Source of the DNA: Massariosphaeria phaeospora
Taxonomy: Eukaryota; Ascomycota; Dothideomycetes; Pleosporales
Length of the DNA: 64,000 nucleotides
Direction of reading: 5' to 3'
NCBI GenBank assembly: GCA_011032825.1
Contig: JAADJZ010000005.1
Span: 253,001 to 317,000 of the forward strand
In this document: piece by piece, positions 54,241-63,288 of the stretch
Position numbering within the stretch: position 1 is the stretch's first letter
How the letters are laid out: each line of letters starts with the position of its first letter
Notes under the pieces: model-generated
Database searches by the model: none
The model's input: the letters and a program-made list of their open reading frames with translations, nothing else
Told to the model about the DNA's origin: nothing
Position numbers and translations under genes: made by a program

Positions 54241-54317
54241 ACCTGGAGCGTGGTGTCTCACGTGTCACATGTACTCGTCGACGATAGGACGTGTGATCCA
54301 TGAGTGAGTTGGAAAAA

Positions 54318-54330
54318 GGTATATAAGCCC
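54318..54330 (+). promoter_or_regulatory. TATA core promoter of a plus-strand repeat unit
   Basis: The 13-mer ggtatataagccc is identical to the core in the 60.9-62.8 kb array. A T/C-rich stretch follows to about 54363, ending in CACAATG. Confidence 0.65.
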
Positions 54331-54368
54331 TTCATTTTACGTTGTTTTCCCTGCATCTACTCCTCACA

Positions 54369-54461
54369 ATGTCGGGGTCGGAAAGAAAAGTGCATGCGCC
54401 AATTTTCATGTCTTGGTTGTCGAAGCAGGCGACCGGGAAGATCGAAAAGGCATGGGAATAG
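54369..54461 (+). CDS. Possible 30-residue microprotein ORF in a repeat unit
   Basis: A short ORF starts 39 bp after the TATA core at 54318-54330, in the context CACAATG, which is the favoured start context in filamentous fungi. It begins MSGSERKVHAP, has a central hydrophobic/Trp segment (IFMSWL) and ends TGKIEKAWE. No homologue is known to me. A chance ORF of this length is common, so the support comes only from promoter spacing and start context. Part of it (ttgtc-aagcaggcg) recurs in the next unit at about 55289, where the frame is not kept. Confidence 0.25.
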   Translation: MSGSERKVHAPIFMSWLSKQATGKIEKAWE

Positions 54462-54607
54462 TTGCTCACTATTTTCTAGTTATACAAATCATCGACGTGT
54501 CGCTGATGATCATCACTATTTGCGTACGTTAGCGAGGAAATAGAACTTCGAGAGTTCAGTGCAGCTGCCATGATCCCCTACGTCTGCGGAGTAGGGCCGG
54601 CGTCTCA

Positions 54608-54619
54608 GGTATATAAACA
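54608..54619 (+). promoter_or_regulatory. TATA core promoter of a diverged repeat unit
   Basis: ggtatataaaca, followed by a C/T-rich stretch and CTCACACTCA. It is a weaker member of the family. Confidence 0.5.
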
Positions 54620-55239
54620 CCACTTTCCTCGGCCTTAGGTGCTTCCTCACACTCAATCCCTCTATAGTCCGTAAAACAAAAAATAGTTAGATCCGGTGCA
54701 TAGCTCTAGAAGAAGAGAAAGACGAGCAGTAGCATAGTGCGTTACTGCGTTCTCTCATCCGGCATTTAGACATGTTCTCATCTTCGCTCCCCTATAATAA
54801 TGATGATCATCTCTTTTTCAGACTGAATCGACTCATTACGATCCTGGGATTCAGTTCTGTCGCTTGTAAATGCTGCCTAATTACCGAACGTCCCTGACAC
54901 ATCGCAGAGGGTCCGACCTATTATCAAGACGGAAAAGGCAGACACGGAGATGCTCAAGCATACGTCGTATTTAGAAAAGACTCGCCCCAAAGGACGTCTC
55001 ATGAAATTGACATAGGCATCTTTTTGGTAATTCATGAGGGATAGGGTACAAAGAGAAAGACTGAGTGTCAGGTTTAGGGCCTGATATACCCACGGTGCGT
55101 AATAAAACTCCCACGTCTGTACAGTATACTGAAGTGGATACTCAAGGAGGAAGGACACGGCCACGGCTCCTAACGTATCTCGAGACCTTTCGCAAAATCG
55201 GGTTACGGCTCTTGAGCCCAAATCATCTCTCAAGAGTAT

Positions 55240-55251
55240 GTATATAAGCCC
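55240..55251 (+). promoter_or_regulatory. TATA core promoter of a repeat unit
   Basis: gtatataagccc followed by ctcttctg...cttcttctttcctacac, the same pyrimidine-CA initiator seen in the array, and then an aataaaaa stretch about 100 bp downstream. Confidence 0.6.
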
Positions 55252-58200
55252 TCTCTTCTGCTCAATCTGCTTCTTCTTTCCTACACTTTGTCAAAGCAGG
55301 CGGGGCAGTTACTAAAATAATACGGAATATCATCGCATGTCTCTTCCCCTCGAATAAAAATTACTGCAACGGCTATATGTTTTCCTTCGAACTTGTCTCT
55401 TAACTAGACAGATTCGCTATGCAGCCGCAAAACATGCTCTTTCCTGCAATTCAATATGTGAGACTCACCGTTTCCCGAGCAGTGAAACATATTCGAGCAT
55501 GGTACACTACATGCGCACGCCTCAGTCGGCTCTCGAAAGCGAGATCGGAAGTAACTATGGAACGAATAAAACATATTTACAGCAAATCCATGGGAGGAAC
55601 TGCGTCGGCCTCTACGGACTACATTCTCTCCCTCCGCAAGCTCTACCTAGATATTATCTATTATGCCAAATGCGATACAGCTATGTACAGAAAGAGACAA
55701 ACTTTGTACAAGTTACTAAAAAGCTTCTCCGCTGTTAGAATGATACCTTAATCTACGCGAAGACAAGGGTTCCGAAATACTGCGGAGTATACTATGCTTA
55801 TACGCCGCGTATAGCAGTATCTAGCCCCCTTCTTTCTTATACTCTAGTTCTTGCATCAGAGTTCGAGATTTATAAAATTCTAAAAGTCAAAACATGTCGC
55901 TCGGCTCTGGAGTGTCGTTCAAAAGGCGATCTGGAGGATACGGACTTAGTGCGTCAGTTATCTTCTCACCTACGAACTCTCCTTGTTCGATTTCTTCCAG
56001 AATACCATTTTCGAATTACATGGACGAACTCATGATGTTTGCTCGTTGGGAACGACTAAAATTAAAGAACGAATATGGTATGTCTGTTTGTTTGCGAACT
56101 TCTGCATCAAATAGGAATGAACTAGAAATATCATCTACATCAGCTTATGGTGCTCTTTCGCAAAAGCTCGCAGATCCCGAAACATGAGATCCGGCCGGAT
56201 AGCTCGAAATCGCCACCGGATCTCCAACCATGAAAGATATTCTGGCAAGTATCTATTCAATGTTTGCTTGTCTAAAACAATTCCAACTCCCGGACTATGA
56301 GTTCCGACCTACCTGACAACTATTGGACTTTTCCATCTCTTCCAAGTCTTAGTGTTCAAAACGTAGGGGACACGCTGTTATGAAAGACAGAGATGTGGTT
56401 CTTGCGTGATCGAAAACCTGCCTGAGGACTATGTATGAGCGTCGACCGACTTGGATCTCATGAACTTAAACTACGAATTTTGTTCTTGCGATTAAAGATT
56501 CAGCACCTACCAGAACCAACTCTAAAGAACTTCGTAGCTAGAGTGCACGTGGTCTTGGGTTGTCTCGAAATACGTTTGACCAAACATAACATGAGTCCCG
56601 AATAGCCCGAAAGCTAGAAAGCTCGCGGAAATGACGCGCTCGCTCTCAGTCTCAGAGTCTTTTTTTGTTAATATCTGCAACTAAAATTTGTTGGACAGCA
56701 TCTTGTCCTTTTTCCTTGGCCAAAATGCACCAAGACCTCGTTATATGAGTTCCAGAACATCTCGAATCCTCGGTTCACCTACATATGACCGGCTACCATT
56801 TCACTTGATGGTTTTCAACCAATGTGGTCTCTACCCAAAATTAACATCTCAAGCCGCCATGGGGGTCGAATCGTTCATAACCTCTGCACTAGCGCTAGAT
56901 GTCCAGTTCCCTTGTTGTTTCCTACTCAACTTCTACTGGAAGAAACCAAAAAAAGTTGGACCACATGACAAATATGTCGTTTATCTGATGTTAAATTTGC
57001 TATCTATCAATCAGGAGAACTGGAGGACTGAAAAACCTTTCTAATCCTATTTGTTGAAGTCTCGGCCGTGCAAAAAGCCCCGCAGGACGCACTGATGAAT
57101 AAAATCACAGCGACAAGGCTCATGTTTGTGTCTAGTTGAGCAGACTAGACTTCCCTCAGACAAAGCAGAAAAATTGATGTTGGGGTGCAAATTTGATCCA
57201 GCACTCTTACATGAAGAATTGCGTCTCGTCATCTGTCTATAGGAGTTCCTGCTTTGTCTCTCTTTTGGATCCTACATCAAATCTCGAGTACGAAATGACG
57301 AAGATCTGGAACAATGAGCTGTGGACTCGTGACTCTTCAAAAGTCAAAATCTCCGCTCGTAATGGGTGTCGAGAAAGTATTTCGAACACTGAGAGAATGT
57401 TAGGGCTTCGCGCGAAACTTTCAGCTCTACACAATGAGAAAGTAAATCGTGGAATTGGTATCTTCATGACGACTAGCCCTGCAAAGCATCCTTCTTTCTA
57501 GAATATATCTACTAGATACCGCTTTATTCCACATATCAAATCCAAAGCAATGCATTATATACTGCGCTTTTTCTACGCAAATCGCGAAACTGTACACAAG
57601 GAAGTCGAAAAAAATAAACCAGTGCAGAATCATGAGCTTTCCGTGCCTGTCCTCAACCAGAAACCATGACGTGCAACTACTATATTGCACAAAGATATAG
57701 CTCTGATGCTTATGCCTCCCCCTTCGTCACATCTGTAACTCCTCTCGCTCGATTCTAAAAGCGCATAGCGTTCGACATATGTGAGCTTTGTGTTTCTCTT
57801 GGGCCAGAAACTAGTTTCAAAAATCCACGACTGCACTAACATGACTCCTGGCTCTCATGTTCCCTCTCTCTTCTACAGCCCCACGAGACTTTGATCTGAG
57901 TCTAGAAACAAAAAACTGTTCTTATTGGGGAATGTGTCTTGACTTATCCAGGAACTAAGTTTCTGGAATTAAAATATGGAAGAACAGGAGTATGAGTCCG
58001 AAAACATGTACATCCAGACTCATGTCTGTCTTTCTCTGAAAAAGCTCAAACCTCTAGATGGAGTTCACAACTTCGAGACCCAGACGACATGAGTTCCGCA
58101 AAATCCTAGATAAAAAAACCAGCTCTAGTGAGCCTGCATGGGTTCAAAGACATGGGTAATTGCTCGCATGTCTCTGATTCTCTACCGGCCTCCAAACCTC

Positions 58201-58734
58201 TTACCTGAATACGAAAGTCACCTCCGATACGTTTATGAGATAGGGATGTGCTGGACCAAAACGCTGTCCAATACTTGCCAATGTCTACAAAAACACTACT
58301 CCTTCATTTTATGTTGTCCGCCACAAACTTCTCAAGTAATTCACTCGAGTCCCCAACACCTTGGTCTTCCTAACATGTGCGTTGGTTCGCGGATCTGGAG
58401 CTATTGAATACAGGTCCTACGAACAAGACCGCGCACGAGAAGAAAACTTACCAGACGGAGTACCAATGTGCTGTGTTGTTGTGTGAAAAGGATATTGTAA
58501 GGGCTTTGTGGAAACCTGAGACTAGAGATAAAATTCGTGATGTCGTCTTCTCATGGGACTTGTCGCTGAGAGAGTCTGAGTTCCACTAGGGCAGAAAGAG
58601 AAATCCTCTCGTCATCGTGCCGATGTGTGGTCTCTCCCGTTAAAGACTTACGTGCATCCCTGGATGTGAGAAAAAAAACCCTGTGAAATGGCTAAATGTT
58701 GTGTTCTCCCGCTGGAACTTTAAGCGCCATGTTA

Positions 58735-58747
58735 GCTATATAAGCTC
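58735..58747 (+). promoter_or_regulatory. TATA core promoter of a repeat unit
   Basis: gctatataagctc followed by ctcaaccttctcttctctgtacattcttac, then gaataaaa at about 58803. Architecture as in the array. Confidence 0.6.
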
Positions 58748-59179
58748 TCCTCAACCTTCTCTTCTCTGTACATTCTTACATGGACTACGAAGCTCCGACA
58801 TGGAATAAAAGTTGATGAAAGCTCTTCGATGTGCCGGACTTTGCTTTGCTGCTCAAAATTGAAGCAAACCGCCCGTGCGAAGGATAAAAGACAAGAGCAA
58901 TGCCTTTTGCTGTGCGTTGTCTAAGGGATTGGATATCTGCGGTTAAAAAGCGTACATTATCAGAACGTATGTTGTGACAGGGGCGATCAGCATCGTTACT
59001 ACATACTAGAAAAAATCGCCAAATAACAACACGGAACTAAAAATTGCGTTGAGCCGACGCATGAGTGGGCTGTTTGGGCGGTGGGTAGTTTTCTAGGACG
59101 AGGCCAATGGAGGAAAAATACTAGCAGGGAACTCTATGGGCGGAGGCGGTTTGTGTGTCTCTAAAACCTGCATATCCAA

Positions 59180-59440
59180 GATGTCATGGAATAATCAACT
59201 CTAAGACAACGAGTACTATGTGCTGTTTCCCCGAAAAGACGCCGCGAAAGTGATGATGCAAAGAAAGAATAGAAGAGCTAGAGCATGTCGCGCGGCCGAA
59301 TAATAAAAACTACACGTCAACGTGCTATGTTTTGGAAAGACTCGGGATGTCATGGAAGAATAAACACTGCGGAATACACACCATGTGCTGTTTCTCCGAA
59401 AAGACGTAACGAAATTGACGGTACAAAGAAGAAATGAAAG
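59180..59440 (+). repeat. Direct repeat of about 166 bp, two diverged copies
   Basis: Copy 1 starts gatgtcatggaataa at 59180 and copy 2 gatgtcatggaagaata at 59346. Both continue to atgtgctgtttc-ccgaaaagacg and a gaaa-tga-g-acaaagaa stretch. Spacing differs from the 250-bp array. Confidence 0.7.
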
Positions 59441-59526
59441 ACCCGATATTATGACGCGCGACCAAGTTGCCAAAGTCTCACTTACGAGCATTCCATGTCT
59501 CCAAAAAGATATGTACGTATTTCCCT

Positions 59527-59540
59527 GCTATATAAGCCCC
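59527..59540 (+). promoter_or_regulatory. TATA core promoter of a repeat unit
   Basis: gctatataagcccc followed by a pyrimidine stretch with cttcttctctatcac. About 120 bp further on an ORF starts at 59659 (MLLWRLKASRI), which resembles the short ORF starts in the array. Confidence 0.6.
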
Positions 59541-59930
59541 TCCTTCCTCAGCGACTTACTCTCCCTTCTTCTCTATCACTTCTCAAAGTCATTTGATCGC
59601 TATTATAAAACCTGAGGATAACAGATCATGTGGTTCGGAAACAAGAGGAGATAGAGTTATGCTGTTGTGGCGACTGAAAGCGTCAAGGATTCCGATGATG
59701 ACTGGGACCTTGGAAGAGAGAAATACCATGACTGGAGAGAGGATAGGGGAGTGGGAAGTGGAGGTGGAAGATTTAGAACTCTGGTAGCAAGGCTCTTGGG
59801 TGGAAGAGAAGGGGAGAGAGGAAGGCGGCTTGTATCATTTGGAGTATTAGTGATACTCACCATCATCACCACCACATGACTCCACCCTTACATCCACCCT
59901 CAGCAAATCGGTATCTAGTACCACAAGAAA

Positions 59931-60775
59931 CTAATGCACGCACATCTTAGAGCACAAGGGCAAATCCGAGCCAAGACCATCAATGCGCGCGTTGCTTATT
60001 TTAGAAGCATTGCAAAGCTGGCGATGAACTGTAGTGATCGAGGAGCGGAGAGTGGAGGGACTTATATACCCATCCAACAGTCGATAGTCCGGTAAGCGCG
60101 TATGACGTTGCGACGAATTAAGTTGAGTGTGAATGCGTTGAGATTTCGAGAAAAGGGGGCAATGTGATTTTAGGATCGTTAGTGATGCTGATCTCCACCA
60201 TCGCGACATTGAAACGTTCACCACCGGACTCCGCTTCTTGTTGGGCAAGCGCGGCAGCGGGAACACGAGTTCTCGATGTGCTTGTTCCTGACGCGTTTCA
60301 ATATCCACGTCGGGATCGCTCATACACGCAAAGACCAAGCTTTTTTAGTTGCGTTCCCACGCCTGTGGTGAACTTGTGAGGGACCGATGAGGAGAGAAGA
60401 GAAGGGCTTATATACCCGTGGAGCGACAACTCGGCGTGTGGAACCTCGATACCTCAGGGTAAGAAGTGACAGAGGTATAGACCGAATCGATGGTGGAGAT
60501 TTGAAGATAGTGATGCGCACCATCATCACTCACCTTACTCCCTGCACCCAAACCCCCGAGCCCGTTCTTCACACCAACAGCACAGCTCGAGCTCCATGTC
60601 GTAGCCTCCGCGAACCTTTTAACGTTATATTCGTTCTCGTCTTCGCTTTCCAACGCCAACACACATGCGCCAGTGCTATTTCATATTTTAGTATCTGCCT
60701 CGATGCCCACAACTGGGACCTGTGAAGAAAGGAAAGAAGACCTGTACTGGGCGAGAACGACGGGCTTATATACGT
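59931..60775 (-). repeat. Three minus-strand units of the TATA-box repeat
   Basis: Cores on the minus strand are centred at about 60064 (GGTATATAAGTCCC), 60411 (GGTATATAAGCCC) and 60766 (CGTATATAAGCCCG), so spacing is about 350 bp. The unit at 60766 is followed on its strand by CTTTCTTCACA and then GCAGATACTAAAA, which matches the plus-strand unit at 62.09 kb. These copies point away from the plus-strand array. Confidence 0.75.
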
Positions 60776-60873
60776 ATCCGGCTCGGTGACCATCCAATAT
60801 GCGGCACACGCCCTTGGCATGAGTCAATCATGGCACACTGATGCTGGGGAGTCGGGACTCACAGAGATAGATG
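60776..60873. promoter_or_regulatory. Bidirectional centre of the array
   Basis: About 100 bp separate the last minus-strand TATA core and the first plus-strand one. It holds tgagtca (60821-60827), the bZIP/AP-1-type site by sequence, and a gagtcgggactc inverted repeat (60849-60860). Confidence 0.5.
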
Positions 60874-60886
60874 GGTATATAAGCCC
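60874..60886 (+). promoter_or_regulatory. TATA core of array unit 1
   Basis: ggtatataagccc, followed at about 60902 by aatcttctcttctttacac. It is the best example of the core plus initiator layout, and the first plus-strand unit after the bidirectional centre. Confidence 0.7.
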
Positions 60887-63020
60887 CTGTTCTTACACTC
60901 CTAATCTTCTCTTCTTTACACTATGACCTGTCCGCCCTTGTGGGGGGATAAAAAAGAAAGCGTGAAAGATTGGAATGGAGATTGTGTGGGCGCTGTGCTG
61001 GCGTATAAAATCTTCGAGTTCACCCTGTATGGGAAGAGAGGAAGAAAGCGCGTGTGCATGTTGTATAATAGCATATCGGTAGAAGGGTGAAGGAGCGAAT
61101 GGTGAAGGAGGGTGGTGATGATGACCAACGTCCACAGTCTCTCGTAAAGATGATGAGGTGATAGGAAAGGCCAAAAGGTATATAAATCCCTCTACTAGTT
61201 CCAATCTTTTCTTCTTTACACTACAACCTGTTCGCTCTTATGTGAAAAAAATGGAAACATCGGAAATCTATGAGGGACTGTCTCGGCGCCGTGCTCTCGT
61301 ATTAAATCCTGCGCTTCCACAACATGTGGAGAAAGCGCGCTTGAGAGGTTGGAAAACGGCAGATTGATGATGGGGACAAAGAAGTAACGAAGGAGAGGTG
61401 GTGATGATGACCAACGTTATCAAACCCTCGTAAAGAAAATAAAGCGATAGGAAAGAATTAAGAGTATATAAGGCCCTCCCCCGACACTCTCTCTCTTCTC
61501 TTTCTTCTTTACAATCACAAACTGCTCGCTCTTGTGTGCGGATAAAAAAACCGATATTTGATCTCGTTATGAGAATTGTTTCGCCGCTTTGCCGCAACAT
61601 AAAATCTGCGCATCTAGTGCCTATGAGAAAAGTAAAGAAGAGGTGGTGAATCGTGATGACGAACATCGTCATCAACGTCTTGTAGAGATAACAAAGCGAT
61701 AGGAAGGTTGACGGGTATATAAGCCTCCTCTTTCCAACGCTTCTCTTCTCTTCTTTACAGGTACAGCGTGTCCACTCCAGGGGGGGGGGGTATAGAAAAC
61801 CTTCGAAAAGTTCAACTAATGAGCTGTGTTGCGCGTTGCGCGTTGCGCGCACATACAAAAAAAACACGCATCTGGAGGGAATGGGAAGATGAAGATGGTG
61901 ATAATGCGCAACGCTACTAGATCACTCGTAGTAGACATGACAAAGTAATCAGGGAGGTCAACAGGTATATAAGCCCCGCTCTTCTTAATACCTCTAACCT
62001 TCTCTTCTTTACAGGTACAGAGGTAGTACTCTAGTGCGGAGATGAAAAGGGCGATGAGAGACAATGAATGAGCTGTGTCGCCCGTCGCGCGCAGATACTA
62101 AAAACGCACGCATCTGGAGCGCATGGGGAAGATAAGAGGCATTGATGACGCGCAACGTCACCAAAACCTCGCAGTAAGATGACAAAGCGATCATGAAAGG
62201 TTGACGGGTAAGGGTATATAAGCCCCCTCTTTAACACCTCTAACCTTCTCTTCTTTACAACTACATAGCACCTCCTCAACGTGAGAACAATAAAATAACT
62301 TCGGGGACGAGTAATGACTCGTGCTGGACCCCCGCCGTGCTGCAAAGAGACACAGAAAATCAAGAAGCAATGAGAGAGTATATGGTGATGGTGATGAACA
62401 ACGACATCAGCAACTTCCGGTAGAAACGAGGAAGCGATGCAGCGACAGGAAAATTCGACGGGTAGGTATATAAGCACTTCCAACACGCCTCCCTTCTCTT
62501 CTCTTCACAACGACAGAGTGTCTACTCCTCAGTGTGAGGACAATAAAAAATTGCGGAAGATATGGTCAATGAGTCTGGAGTGGAGCTGTGCTGCGGTACA
62601 AAAACATGTGCATGCAAAAGGCATATGAGGAGAGCGCGCGTTGACACCGCACTGTCGGTACATCAATGAAGGCCGGATATAAAGAGGTGATGATGGACAC
62701 CAATGATGTATTTTGTACTCTTGGAGCACACACACGATACAGCATAGGAAAGGCCGACGGGTATATAAGCCCTTCGCTCACCTCCGTCTACTTCTCTCGA
62801 CACCTCCATCCTCCTTCGTGTGAGGGTAATGAAAAATAGATTTTGCGGCTTCTGATGAGTCGTGTGGGGCGCTGTGCTGCGGTTATAAAAACTTGTGTAT
62901 TGCGAGATCATGAGGAAAGCGCGCGCACATGGAGGGAATAAGGACGAGAGACGGTGAAATGAGCTGAGAGGGAGGTGATGGTGATGGTGAACATCGCCGT
63001 TAGAGCTCGAGGAGCTGGCA
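60874..63020 (+). repeat. Tandem array of eight TATA-box units, period about 250 bp
   Basis: TATA cores start near 60874, 61177, 61464, 61714, 61963, 62213, 62463 and 62759, giving steps of about 303, 287, 250, 249, 250, 250 and 296. Each unit has, in order: an upstream block (GTGATGATGA-CAACGTC, then CCTCGTA, then AAAGCGATAGGAAAGG and TTGACGG), the core GGTATATAAGCCC, a stretch CTTCTCTTCTTTACA, an A-rich AATAAAA-like run about 60 bp later, and a segment with GCTGTGCTGCGGTATAAAAAC-like sequence and CGCATCTGGAG. A ninth upstream block without a core lies at about 62970-63015. No transposon ends, tRNA or rRNA features are present. Confidence 0.85.
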
Positions 63021-63288
63021 GTGGGTAGGAAAGAAAGGTGCATGGCTTGTGGATGTAGGTGCGTTTGGAGAATTTGCAGATTTACTTGTACATGCGAGGC
63101 GGATGCAGTCGCGCTGGAAAAGGCAAGGTATGTTGAAGCGGAGGCTTACCAGGAGTGATACCACTGGGATTGAGAAACGTAACTGCCAAAAAGTCCTGTT
63201 TGTGTGAGCGAGAGACTTCGGCGGTGGAAACAGCGTCACCCATAAGATTTCCACGCAAGAAGTTGTGTCATCGCCCAACATCTTCATC

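Larger units (their letters stand above)
53135..63288. other. Gene-poor block with an array of TATA-box repeat units
   Basis: Some 10 kb without a recognisable conserved gene, in contrast with about one gene per 2 kb to the left. It is visibly richer in A and T from about 53.9 to 59.6 kb. Related units with a TATATAAGCCC-like core promoter are scattered through it and become regular from 60 kb. ORFs such as 55419-55751 (110 codons) and 55894-56187 (97 codons) show no known motif. A second loose motif, acatgagttccg, recurs near 56188, 56302, 56590, 56752 and 58092. Confidence 0.65.

Noticed and set aside
55419..55751. 110-codon ORF downstream of the 55240 TATA core
   Set aside because: No known motif, no clear start context, and the region is AT-rich with many chance ORFs. 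Kept only as a remark in the block entry.
59931..60338. 135-codon minus-strand ORF left of the array centre
   Set aside because: It crosses from one repeat unit into the next, including its TATA core, and shows no recognisable motif.
61268..61867. Long minus-strand ORF (199 codons) across the tandem array, with similar antisense ORFs in other units
   Set aside because: It runs across unit borders, is antisense to the promoter-like cores, and has no domain. The similar peptides follow from the repeated DNA.
60874..63020. Array units as solo LTRs of a retrotransposon
   Set aside because: A regular 250-bp head-to-tail period, no TG...CA ends and no target-site duplications seen. Not excluded for the scattered older copies.
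60874..63020. CRISPR array
   Set aside because: The genome is eukaryotic, and the repeats are long diverged units, not short identical repeats with unique spacers.
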